The notes under the pieces were generated by a model. The model was not told where the DNA came from. It saw only the letters and a program-made list of their open reading frames with translations, and made no database searches. A stretch of DNA of 64,000 bases from Vanilla planifolia. Lineage: Eukaryota > Streptophyta > Magnoliopsida > Asparagales > Orchidaceae. How positions within the stretch are numbered: the stretch's first letter is position 1; every line of letters starts with the position of its first letter. Below, one piece after another: positions 24,572-36,014 of the stretch. The position numbers and the translations under genes are program-made. Location: the NCBI GenBank assembly GCA_023846275.1, contig JAIUJO010000086.1:1751190-1815189 (forward strand), read 5' to 3'.

Positions 24572-25570
24572 CTTTTTTTCATAGCATTTATTTTTCTCAC
24601 AATCAATAATTGATTTTAAGAGAATCTTAATATTAAAAAATTAAATTATTATAAAATATAGTTCATAATTGCAATTTTACTAATTAATTGTTAATAATAA
24701 TTTTGTAGTATTATTTTTAGTTTTATCTTATAATAAATGTGGCACATCATAAGATTTAATAAAATAAAAATTTCAATATAATTTCAAATTGGCCAAAATA
24801 ACTTATATCAATTATAATAAAGGAGAATTTTTTTTATATGTATAATAATAAATATTTGATTTTTATAGAATTTTTTAAATTTACAAATATTATATTATGT
24901 AATTTTAAAATCTTAAAATTTTATCATTAATGTTAAATATTGTTAATATTTGTTGTCTATGTTATGTAATATAAGAAAATATATTAAAATGATTGTATCA
25001 CTTGTTATTTAATAAACTTTTTTAATTTTAAGTTTGCATAAAATAACATCATATTAATTATCGAAATAGTCTTTAAATATTTCATGTATTGAAAAATAAT
25101 TACAAAAATAAAATTTTATAAAATTTTATTATTATTAAATATTATATACAATTAATTAATTATATTTTAATGAATATTATAAATTTTATTAGCATGATTA
25201 ACTTTAATTAAATTATTTCCCTTTTTCCTTCTTCATCTTAAAGTTACTCACATTCCCATAGTTATTTCTCGCTCTTATTATCGTTCTCTATTTATCTATT
25301 AATTCTTTATCTTCTTATGTTTTTCTTGGAGTGTTTCTCTCCTCTATCTTTCATTACATTCTCTTTTCTATATTTCTTCCATTTATTTTTTTATTCTCTC
25401 AATGTCATGTATATTCAATTTTTCCTTCCATTTATCTTATATATTAACTTCTTTATTATCAAAAATAAAAGTTGATAAAATCTTTTATTGATTTTATTTA
25501 AATAGAATATTGATAATAAAATAAAGTATGGCGTATATAATAAGCTTATTTTTTTTAAAGCAATTCACAT
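24572..25570 (+). repeat. 5S spacer up to the third plus-strand element
   Basis: Spacer B to 25215, a shortened tract 25216-25460, then a truncated spacer A ending CAATTCACAT at 25570, where the element starts. Confidence 0.7.
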
Positions 25571-27742
25571 TGAAATGAGAAAAGAATTTGTGAATCTCAT
25601 TTTTTAAGGTGGTGAATTATGGTTTTAAATTATATTTTTAATCTTTTAGTTTATTTATTTTTAAAATATTATTATAAAAATTATTTTATTTTAATAAAAA
25701 AATTTTATTTAAAATTTAATAATTTGTTATTTTTATAATTAAAATAAAAATTGAAGTGGTAAATAAAAATTTATAGCTTGTTCAGTTCAAACCAGAACAA
25801 ATGACTACCCCACATTGAGCTCAAAAAAGACTCCACCTGTAAAAAAATTATAATTTAAGGTTTGTTTTATGGGTTTTGTAAAACATACTAGGTTTTCCAA
25901 TTTCAACTATAATGTTGACTTTAATGAGGTCAACCTTAAATAAATTTTTTATGAGGTCAAACTTAACTTGCATTTACAAACATTGGGCAGGCTAACAAAA
26001 AGAAAAAATGCAGTAAGAAAAAAAATTCTAATTTTTCTATGTTTGTTGATTTATGTAAAATGTCATGAAGAGCCCAAAATTTAGAAAAGATTTAAGAAAA
26101 TGACTACTTTGAAAAAATAGCCATAATTGTAAAAATTTGAAATTTCATGTCGTAGTAAGTCGTAGGTGTTGTTGAGAAAATATATGCGAATGGAATACAA
26201 TGCATCCCTTTTTTTAGATGTTAAAATCTTATTCATGTTCATCAGTCATTTCACTCACATTAATTAGATAATGCTGGAAAAAGTTTCATTATAACCATTA
26301 GAAAGTGAGCAAAAATTCATTACAAAAGTGGTTCCAAAAAAATTAATAAGATCGTAAACTATTCTTGAATTATTGCTAATTCAATGGGATAATAATGGCT
26401 TGTTATTTAGCAGTTAAGCTGGATTGACTGGATCTGTTAGGTCACCACAGAAGACATCTAAACCATCTAATCAAACATTATAAAGGTAGATTAGTTTGAT
26501 ATGGTTGGATGAAGCTGAATTTGATCGGTGCCATTCGATCAAATAAGATAAGATCTAGATTGATTGATTAACAAATAGTAAAAATAAGATTAGATCTACA
26601 GGATTCAAAAGAGCTGGGTCATTTTATCGACGATGGATTATTTCAAATAACCGAAAAAATAATCATCTCATGATGTTGGATGAGACAACAACCATTGAGT
26701 GGATAAATCGTTACAATAGATGAAGCAATAATCATCCAATTTAGCTATCAAATGGACGGGTTGATCGATTAAGATCATAGTTTGAAGGTGGATGTGATCT
26801 CATCCGTGTGATCACAAAAATGCATGGTTGGATGGTGCTAAATGCTACGGCTTTTGGATAGAGACAATCACAAAGGACAAGTCCAAAATTACATGGGAAG
26901 ATAGTTATTTGGTATTTATAAGAATTCTCTTAGATACTTGCAAACCTAACGATGGGTGGTTCCTCATTTGTACGCTTGAGATTTAATTACCAAGGCAGAC
27001 TCGCATCTTACTGGTTTATTAATGTTTACTTCATCCCTTACTTATATTTGCTGCAAATGCTTTCTAGTTCATTCAAATGTGTTTCTCGTTTTATTTTACT
27101 AAGTCGATGTGAACTAGAATGGGTCGAACAAACTCAGATTTAACTATTTTTTTGACCTTAAGCATGGCCTTGTGCTCACCCTAGGAGTTTTTCTTTTATG
27201 TATTACTTTAGATATGGCATAAAATATATTTTTTTTATTTAGTTATGAAAATTTAAAAATAATTATTAGTTCGATGTAATCTTGATTAAGAAATTAGTCT
27301 AACATGGAATTTGGAAAAAATACAAGTCTTATGCTTTGGCTTAAGCTTGCCCCAAAAGTTTTGCATGAGAGCACAGTTTGTGTGGTGGCTTAGAATTCTT
27401 TTCTTTATTTAATTATGAAAATTTGAATATAATTATTTTTTTATTTAAAAAATGAATTTTATTCATTTTGTAAATCAAGGTGATGATTAAATGGACAGTG
27501 CATTAAAAACAACAATCTATCTATCTATTCCATAGTAAAATAATACTTCATGAAAGTTGATGTCCACATCTGAAATCTTTGAAGCTTATTGTACACTCCA
27601 ATGTGCTTTGATGACTACTAGTTCAACGTGTACAAAATGTGTAGATTATTTTTTAAATTTAAAACTATTTTACACTAAAATACCCATTAGAATAAGAGGT
27701 TAATTTAAGTGTTGACCCGTGAAACATAAGTGTGACTAAACA
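25571..27742 (+). mobile_element. LTR-like element, second near-complete copy
   Basis: About 2.17 kb, with clear termini: CACAT|TGAAATGAG on the left and GTGACTAAACA|CTCAT on the right, giving TG...CA ends and near-matching 5-base flanks. The body matches the copy at 15943 and is better kept, with GTTGATCGATTAAGATCATAG, GTGATTTAATTACCAAGGCAG-type sequence, ACTCGCATCTTACTGG and GAACTAGAATGGGTCG. The second half of the internal duplication and following bases near 27440 are deleted. A 63-residue frame at 26952-27143 has no domain. No retroelement protein is encoded. Confidence 0.8.
26881..26922 (+). promoter_or_regulatory. Degraded USE-like motif plus TATA-like box
   Basis: GTCCAAAATTAC (degraded from the TCCCACAT seen in other copies), followed about 20 bases later by TATTTATAAG. 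Same relative position as in the other element copies. Confidence 0.3.
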
Positions 27743-27811
27743 CTCATTTTTTACTACTTAAAACATTTTAGAAATTGCTACTTTTCTTCAAATAATTCTT
27801 TCTCAGTTGTA
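27743..27811 (+). repeat. Distal spacer A before 5S copy 15
   Basis: About 70 bases from the element boundary to the 5S start, with AAACATTTTAGAAATTGC, the normal spacer A phrase. Confidence 0.7.
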
Positions 27812-27930
27812 TGCATGTGTGGCAAAAATAGTATTATAACACTATATCACACTATAACCCAAAAGTTAGGCATGTTTTGGTTAGGGTAGCGTTCTGATGG
27901 GTCACATTTTGAGAAGCCCTCGTGTTTTGC
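27812..27930 (+). pseudogene. 5S rRNA-like pseudogene, copy 15
   Basis: Box A AAAAGTTAGGCATGTTTTGG, then TTAGGGTAGCGTTCTGATGG. The box C region GATGGGTCACATTTTGAG leads to an almost intact end, AAGCCCTCGTGTTTTGC. Confidence 0.87.
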
Positions 27931-29240
27931 TAATTTTTCATAGCATGTTTTTTTAGTGACCTATAATTGAATTCAATATGTCAATGTTAAAAAATTAAAC
28001 TATTTTAAATGGTTGTTTATAACAAAAATTTTAGTAATTAATTATTATTAATAAATTTATACATTATTATTAACTTCATTTAATAAAAAGCACAACAAAT
28101 CATAAGACATAACAAAATAAAAATTTCAATACTATTGAATTTTAATAAAAAAAATTATATAAGTTATATTAAATTAGAATTAATTTTTTTTTATGTTTAT
28201 ATGCATGTAATTAGTGTTTATTATTTTAAATATATTAATATTATATTTTATAGCATTACGAGCAAAACATTATATCATTATGCTAAATATTATTATATTT
28301 ATTTCTATATTAAATAATATAAAACTAAAAAATATCAAAATAATTACATAATTTATTATTTAATAAAATGTTTTAAAATAAATTTCGAATAAAATGATCT
28401 TAGATTTATAACAAAAATATTGTTTTATTATTGAAAATATTTTGAAATAATAATAAATCAAAAAACTCACTATATTTTATTTTTATTAAAAATTATATTT
28501 GATTAACTTGTTATAATTAATAAATATTATTTTTTAGTTACTAAGATTTAGATTTTATTTAATTATTTCTATCACATTTTTCTCTTAATCTCAATTCATT
28601 TGATATTCACTGAATTTTTTCAATCACTTATTATCATTTTCTTATTTCTAAGTCAATTCTCTATATTTTAACATTTTCATTGTTTCTCTCATCTACCTAT
28701 CTCTATTTCTCATTTCTCTCTCTTTGATTTATTTACTTATTCTCTTGATCTTCTCTATGTTTTATCTTTTTTTAATTCATCAAGGCATCTCTCATCTCAC
28801 ATTATTACTATTTTCTTTGTTATTTTTCTCTTATAAATCAATGACTTTCTCTTCTGTAGAATAGTTATCTGATTTTTAATATTTTTTTCAAGATGTTAAT
28901 TAACATTACGAAATCTCTTATGTTCCATGCTTTAATATAAAATATTTATGATACATATATATTTTATCATTTATATTTGTTATTAATTTTAAATTTTTAT
29001 TTATAAGAATGCTAACATAATAAAAAAATCTTATGTATTGATGAGTAAACAATAAAAAATGATAATAAATGTAATTAATTATTTATTTTATATAAATAAA
29101 ATATTAATATAAGAATATAATATCATATATTTTATAATTATAAATTTTAAAAGTACATTTATTTATAATTTAGAAAACCACAAAAAAGTTCAGTATCTTG
29201 AAGAAAAAATAGCATAAAAACGATATCTTTTCTTTTACAA
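27931..29240 (+). repeat. Complete 5S spacer unit
   Basis: Spacer B, tract 28565-28892, spacer A. A 60-residue A+T-rich frame at 28135-28317 falls in spacer B and is not convincing. Confidence 0.75.
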
Positions 29241-29359
29241 GCATGTGTAGCAACACTAATATTATAACAATTGATCTCATTAGTACTCCAAATTTAAGCA
29301 CATTTATGGGAGAGTATTGTTGAAATAAGTGACAGCTGGAGAAGTCCTCGTGTTGCACC
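29241..29359 (+). pseudogene. 5S rRNA-like pseudogene, copy 16
   Basis: Starts ATGTGTAGCAACACTAATAT, with TTGATCTCATTAGTACTCC. Box A is CAAATTTAAGCACATTTATG and box C is degraded (AAATAAGTGACAGCTGGAG). The end, AAGTCCTCGTGTTGCACC, is essentially the plant sequence. A minus-strand frame at 29170-29361 is its antisense. Confidence 0.87.
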
Positions 29360-29718
29360 AATTTTTTATAACATTTATTTTTCTAATGAATGATAATTTA
29401 TTTTAAAAAGTGGGAAAATTATATCTTTAAACTATTTTTTCTTATATTTTGATTGTATTTATTTTAAAAAATTAGATATAAAAATTATCTTATATTTATA
29501 AAAAAACTTTGATTTACAAATATAATAATTTATAATTTTTATAATCAAAAGAAATGGTGTGACAAAAGTTTTAGTTGATTCAATTCAAACTAGAACCGAC
29601 ATCCATTATCAAGATGTCAAAAAGCTCTCTTATTTGGAAAACTACATCATGAGATGATAGAAAATGATTAATTTTCTTAATGATAATAGTCACGCAACTA
29701 TGATTTTATCTATTATAT
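29360..29718 (+). repeat. Very short inter-5S segment with an element fragment
   Basis: First ~48 bp of spacer B, then the element fragment 29408-29662, then ~55 bp of distal spacer A. Most of the unit, including the whole tract, is missing. Confidence 0.7.
29408..29662 (+). mobile_element. LTR-like element, left-part fragment
   Basis: Matches the left ~250 bp of the other copies: an A+T-rich opening, then AAGTTTTAGTTGATTCAATTC, CAAACTAGAACCGACATCC and AAAGCTCTCTTATTTGG, parallel to 16140-16210 and 25760-25850. It lacks its extreme left end and all sequence to the right. It is joined to spacer B on the left by a deletion, not at the usual insertion site. Confidence 0.65.
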
Positions 29719-29836
29719 GCACGTGTGACCACACCAGTATAATAGCACAAGATCTTAATAGAAAACCTGTGTTAAGAATGCTTTGGTGAAAGCACTATTG
29801 GGATGTGTGAGCTTTTGAAAAGTTGTTGCGTAGGCC
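29719..29836 (+). pseudogene. 5S rRNA-like pseudogene, copy 17
   Basis: A very good 5' end, CGTGTGACCACACCAGTATA, with TAGCACAAGATCTTAATAG. Box A is TGTGTTAAGAATGCTTTGG and box C GGGATGTGTGAGCTTTTGA. The end is AAGTTGTTGCGTAGG. Confidence 0.85.
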
Positions 29837-30651
29837 ATGGTTTCCTATAACAAACCCTTTTTCTATGATCTATAATCGATTTTAGAAACATTTTAGCATT
29901 TAAAAATTAAATAATTAAAATAATATTTAGAAATTTCTATATAGTAATTAATTATTAATAATAACTACATAATATATATTATTTATTATTATTTACTTGT
30001 TTAATTTATTAAACATTATAAGTTTATCAGTATTTAATATTTATATAATTATTTCTCTCACTTTTTCTCTTTAGGGTAATCTCTCTCATATTATCTCACT
30101 TCCTTGTCACTCTTATTATCATTTAAATACTTATCTCTTTATTCTCTCCCTTATATTTTTCTTGGACTTGCTTTTATTTGTCATTTTATACTTTTCATTT
30201 CTTTCTCTTTTACTTATTAATTTAATTTGTGCATCTCCACTATGTATCTCTATTTTTTTTGCTCTCTATTTCTATCTCCATAGTCTTTTTTTTAGCTCAT
30301 TAATTAGCAATATCTTAGAAATCTGTCATGCTATAAGCTTTTTTATATAATATTTATAATACATATATAATTTATAATTTCTATTTCATGATTTACTTTT
30401 TTACATATTTAAAGGATAGCATAATTTAAGAAAACCTTATTTATTAATGTCTATATTTTCAAAAATAATATTTTATGTAATATTTTATTAATTTTATAGA
30501 AATAAAATATTTATATTAGAATATTTTATGTTATTATAAAATAAACATAATATTTTAAAAAGTGAAAATACTTGATAATTTAGAAAATTTTAGAAATGAT
30601 TCATTATCTTCAAGATAATAATTACAAAACTATAATTTTTCTTCTTTTGTA
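29837..30651 (+). repeat. Shortened 5S spacer
   Basis: Spacer B reduced to about 210 bp, tract 30048-30298 shortened in its middle, spacer A to 30651. A 62-residue frame at 30162-30350 is tract-derived. Confidence 0.7.
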
Positions 30652-30770
30652 TGCATGTTCAACCACACCTACAATATAGTAGTGGACTTAAGTATAATTC
30701 AAATGTTTTGCATACATAGGCGAGAGTAGTATTGAAATAGCATTTGTCTTGAGAGTTCCCATGTTGCACA
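30652..30770 (+). pseudogene. 5S rRNA-like pseudogene, copy 18
   Basis: Starts ATGTTCAACCACACCTACAA. The box A area is rearranged (AAATGTTTTGCATACATAGG), but GCGAGAGTAGTATTG directly after it is almost the plant sequence and keeps a CpG. Box C is lost (AAATAGCATTTGTCTTGA). The end is AGTTCCCATGTTGCACA. Confidence 0.82.
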
Positions 30771-32077
30771 TAATGTTTTACAATAATATATATTTTAAAT
30801 AATGGCAATTGATTTTAATAACATGTTAATGTAAAAATATTAAATAATTGAAAATGTTTATCAAGAATTTTCTTTTTAGTAATTATTTATTAGTAAAAAC
30901 TTTATAATGTAATTATTAATTTAATATAATAATAAATTTGTCGTATCATATGATATAGTAAAATGATATTTTTAATATAGATTAATATTGAGTAAAATAA
31001 CTTATATCAATTATAATAAATTAGAATCCATTTTTACTTATAATAGTATATATATGGTGAAATATGTTAATAATATATTATAGAATATTTTAAATGTTAA
31101 ATTAAAAAATAATTAAAAATTACTTATTTTTATTATTTGTAAGACATTACATAATTAAATTATATTAGAATAATTATATTACTTATTATTTAATTAAATT
31201 TCTAAAATTTTTAAATATGGGTAACATAATAAAAAATTAACAAAATATATTTCTTAAATATTTTAAAAAAATTTATGACATAAAAAATGTCAAATATCTT
31301 TTATTGTTTTTATTACTAAATGTTTTATATGATGATTTTATTGTATTTCATAAATATTATAAGTTAAATTATTAAGATTTTAACTTTTATTTAATTATTT
31401 TTCTATCTTTTTTCTCTTTATCTTAATGTCTCTCACATTTTTTCACTTTCTTCTCTATCTTTTTATCATTCTCTAATTTGTCTTCTCATTCTTTATATCC
31501 TTATATTCTTGCTCCTACCTCTTATGTCTTATTCCAACTTCTTATTTCTCTATCGATCTTTCACTTAATTGTTTTTTTCTCTTTTCCTCCTCTATTGATC
31601 TTTTCTTCTTCATTAAATCAACTCTCGTCTCTCTCAATTATTTTTATTTTACCTTTATTAACTATCTTTCTCTCTCTTAGAAAATTATTGTCTCCATCTT
31701 TAGTATTTCTTTTTGAGCCCATCAATTACAAATATTTAAGAAATATTTCATTTGTCATAATTTAATATGTAAATTTTATAAGCATTTTTATTTTATTATT
31801 TATATTTTATTATGTGATTTAATGTTTTATTTATAATAGTGATAACATATTAAAATAAAATCTTATATTTTAATATCTGATGCAATAAAAACTAATAGTT
31901 AATGTAGTTTCTTATTAAGTTTTCTTAAATAAAATATTGATATTAGAATATATTATGATATACATATCCCAAAATGTTTTTTAAAAGCACATAAATTTGA
32001 TAATTTAGAAAATTTAAGAAATAACTAATTATCTTTAGGACAATAATCAAATACCTATGATTTCTTTTCATTGAAAT
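30771..32077 (+). repeat. Complete 5S spacer unit
   Basis: Spacer B, tract 31398-31722, spacer A. The 95-residue frame at 31478-31765 is tract-derived. Confidence 0.75.
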
Positions 32078-32112
32078 ACAATTATGACCACACCATAATT
32101 CTCTGTGTTCTT
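32078..32112 (+). pseudogene. 5S rRNA-like remnant, copy 19
   Basis: ATTATGACCACACCATAATT followed at once by CTCTGTGTTC: the first ~20 and last ~10 bases of a 5S copy joined by a large internal deletion. Confidence 0.6.
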
Positions 32113-33088
32113 TTTTCATAACGTTCTTTTTCCTTAAAAAGGTAATTTTTAAATAATAATTTAAATTTTAAAAATTAAATTACCAAAAATTTAAGTACAT
32201 AAATATGACAATACATATGAAAAATTAAAATAATAACTTTAACTTAATTTGATATTAGGAAAAACAACTTATATCAATTATAAGAAACTAAAATTAATTT
32301 AAGTATTAATAAAATAATATTAAATTTATGAAAAATAATATTTTAAAAAAATTTATAATATTCTATAGCAATAATAAGCTAATTTTTTTTCTATATTATT
32401 ATTAAATATTATATATGATTAATTTTTTATATTTAATTAATATTATAAGTTTAATTACTAAAATTTACCTTTTATTTAATTATTTCTCTCCTTGTATTCT
32501 CTTTATCTCAATCTCTTACACATACTCCCACTTCTTTCTCTCTCCTATTATCATTGTCTTATGTTGTTTTACATTTTCTATCTTTTTATATTCTTGTTAA
32601 CTTTCTTCTCTCTTCTATCTTTCTTAATTTTCTCTTTTTTTCTCTGTTTCTTTTATTTATTTGTTATCTCTATTGATTTAAAGTTCTCTCTTCTATTTTT
32701 CTCTTCATCCAATAGTCTTTAATCACTTTCTTTTACTATTTTTTACCCACTTTTGCTCTTATAAATAATCTGTAACATTCTCTATTTCTAGTAAAATAAT
32801 TTTCTCTATTTATATTATCTCTTTGAACTTATCAATTTATAATACTTAAAAAATCACAAATATTGTATAATTTAATGTAATAATTTTTGAATTTTCAAAA
32901 AAATAACTTTATATTACTTTTTTAATTAATTTTATATAAATAATTCTTTTATGTTTTATAATATTATGACATATATATAAATATATGCTTTCTAAACGTC
33001 CATATGTCTGATAACTTAGAAAAGTTTTGAAAATTGTTTATTATCTTGACGCAATAATCATATAACTATAATTTTATTCCTTTTTAGG
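32113..33088 (+). repeat. Shortened 5S spacer
   Basis: Spacer B about 370 bp, full tract 32481-32832, shortened spacer A. Frames at 32415-32600 and 32492-32722 are tract-derived. Confidence 0.72.
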
Positions 33089-33137
33089 CATTTATGACAA
33101 CACCATCATTATACAATAAAACTTATTAGGACAAAAA
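33089..33137 (+). pseudogene. 5S rRNA-like fragment, copy 20 (5' part)
   Basis: TTTATGACAACACCATCATT and a degraded AAAACTTATTAGGAC remain. Boxes A, C and the 3' end are absent. Confidence 0.6.
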
Positions 33138-35893
33138 AGATAAATAATAATTAATATTTGTAATATTATTTATTATTCAATTATTTTTTTTTTACTAAAA
33201 ATTAATAAAATGTTAGAAAAATTAATCAAAATATTTTTGAATAATTTAAATATTTTGAAAAATTAAAATACCTAAAAATTCCTTATATTTTGTTATTATT
33301 AAATATTACATATATTTAACTTGTTTTGTTTAAAATATATTATATGTTTAATTATTACAATTTAACTTTTACTTAATTATTTTTCCTTCCTTTTTACATT
33401 CATCTCAATGTCTCTTACATTCTATTACATCAATTTCTCTTATTATTATTCTGTTATTTATCCCTTCATTCTTTATCATCTTATATCTTCTTAGCATCTT
33501 TTTATCCTTTATCATTCTCTATTTTCTCATATATCTAACTTTTTTTATTATTAATTTTTTCTCTCTATCATCTTCAAGTTCTTTAATTCTTTTCCTTTCC
33601 ATTAAGTTGTCTCTCATCTCTCTATTACCATTTTTTTCTCTCTCATATAATAATTATCTAATGCTTTATTTTCTCCTTTTTAGCTCAATAATTAAGAATA
33701 TTTGAGAAATCTCTCATCTTGCTTTGTTTAACAAATAATATTTATGATAAATACATATTTTATTTCTTATATTTGTTTTGTAATTAAATTTTTTATTTGC
33801 ATGAATGGTGACATACTAGAAATAAATCTTATATATTAAAGTCTTCGTTATCAACAATAATAGTTTACATAAGTTTTATTAATTATACGTAAATAAAATA
33901 ATTATATTGGAATATGTGATGACATATATAATGACCATAATGATTTTTTTTAAAATTTAATAAAATGTTAATGATAAAAATTTAATTATTTCAAATGATA
34001 ATTTATAATTAACATTTGAGAAATTAATTACTAATAATATCTTTAAAACAATTTTGTTAATTTCATATAATAATAATTATTACACAACATATCGTGTAAC
34101 AAAATAATATCTTTAAATCTGTCTATTAATCAAAAAAATAACTTACATCAATTTTAATAAATTTAAATTAATTTTTAACACTTGCATATATACAATATAT
34201 ATGAAAGTATTTTAATTTAGTAATATAATATTATGAAAATTTTAAAGTATTAAATTATATATTTAATATTAATTATTATTTATTTTTATTTTACATATTA
34301 CATGATATAAAGATATTATAATAGAATAATTACACGATGTATTATATAATAAACTATTTTAATTTTAAGAGTGAACTAAATAATTTTAAATTTATAGTAA
34401 ATTTTTTTTAAAAATATTATCTATGGTTAACAAGGTATAATTAATAAATACTATAACTTTAATTATTTAGAATTTAATTTTATTAAATTATTTTTGTAAC
34501 TTCTTTTTATCTTTATTCTCTCCCTCTCTTTATATTCTTCTTAGCATATCCCTATTTTCTGCCCTTCTTTATTATCTCATTTATTTTTCTCTTATTTGTT
34601 TATTCTCTCTATGTCCTCCATGTTTTATTTTATTCCATTTCTTTTCTTTAATGCACCGCTTATCTCTTATCTATTCATATTTTTCTCTCTATTTCGCACT
34701 TATCAATTTGTGACTCTCTCTATTATTGAACACTTTTCTCTGTCTTCGTTAGTTATTTATGTACCCATCGATAAACAATATTTAAGAAATAAATCTTGTT
34801 ACATTATTTATGAAAAATAAATGATTTATTATTTATATTTATTATTGAATCAGTTTTATTTATAGTAATTCTAAAATAATAGAACAAAATCTTTTGCATA
34901 AATCAAAGTTTATAATAAAAATTTTTTAATTAATTTTTAAGTAACAATATTATAACATTATTTAAAATTTCATAAAATAATAAATATGTTAAATCATTTG
35001 ATATAAGAAAATAATAACTTTCTTATAGTTTAATATCGAGAAGGATAAAGTATAATAAATTAGTATTAATTTATTTTGATAATTATATATAATTTGTATA
35101 TTATTTTTTAAATTAATTAATTATTTTTACTAGAATGTTAATTACTTTTTATATTTATTATTAGTATTAAATCATATAAAAATAATACATAAGTGTAGTT
35201 GTATTATTTGAAATTAATTTAAATTTTTTAATTTAAAATTTTAATAAAATAATATAAAAATAATAGTCAAAATATTCTTTAAATATTTCTAATAGTTTAA
35301 AATAATATTAAATAAGAAACAATTTTTATATTTAATTGTTATTAAATATTGTAGATAATAAAATTATTATATTTAACAAATTTATATGTTTAATTATTAA
35401 TACTTATCTTTTATTTAGTTGTTTATCCCATTTTTGCTCTTTATGTCAATGTTTCCTGTGTTCTCTAGGCTCTTTCTCTTGCCTGTTATGATTCTCTTAT
35501 TTGTTTCTTCATTCTCTATCTCTATATATTTTTCTTGACCTCTGTCTCTCTTCTATTACTCTTTACTTTTATCATTTCTTTCACTCTTTTACTTATTTAT
35601 TTGTTCTCCTTATCATATGAAAGTGCACTCATTTCTTTTACTCATTATTTAATGATGTTTTATCTCTCTTTATTATTATTTTTCTCTTTATTTTGCTTTT
35701 ATCAATCTCGAATTTTCTCTCTCTCTAGTAGTATCATTATCTAAATCTTCTTTCTCTATTTTAACCCTTCAATTAATAATATTAAACAATTTTTGAAAAA
35801 AAATTATATGTTACATAATTTAGGAACATTTTTAAAATGATTCATTATACTTAAGAAAATAATCACATGGGTGTGATTTTTTTTTAATTTTGC
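33138..35893 (+). repeat. Three spacer units with two lost 5S segments
   Basis: Shortened spacer B to 33379, tract 33380-33690, spacer A to about 33945. The first lost 5S is here, with spacer A running into TTAATGATAAAAATTTAATT of spacer B. Spacer B to 34491, tract 34492-34770 and a short spacer A follow. The second lost 5S is near 34940. Spacer B to 35419, tract 35420-35768 and a strongly shortened spacer A end the interval. It is the longest stretch without a recognisable 5S or element in the plus-strand array. Confidence 0.72.
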
Positions 35894-36014
35894 ATGCTTG
35901 TGCATCAATACCAGCATTATAGAGCTAGATCATATTCGAACTCTAAGTTGAAGCATCCTTGAGCGTGGGCACTATTAGGATGGGCTACCTTTATAGAAGT
36001 ATTAGTGTAACACT
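35894..36014 (+). pseudogene. 5S rRNA-like pseudogene, copy 21
   Basis: TTGTGCATCAATACCAGCAT and GAGCTAGATCATATTCGAAC. The box A region is TAAGTTGAAGCATCCTTGAG, then GCGTGGGCACTATTAGGATG. Box C is GGATGGGCTACCTTTATAG. The 3' end is poor. Confidence 0.83.

Noticed and set aside
24412..24606. Minus-strand 64-residue frame with a less biased composition
   Set aside because: It is antisense to 5S-like copy 14. The normal-looking composition comes from the 5S sequence.
26952..27143. 63-residue frame in the element body (MGGSSFVRLRF...)
   Set aside because: It is not preserved at the matching position of the other element copies, and no retroelement motif was seen.
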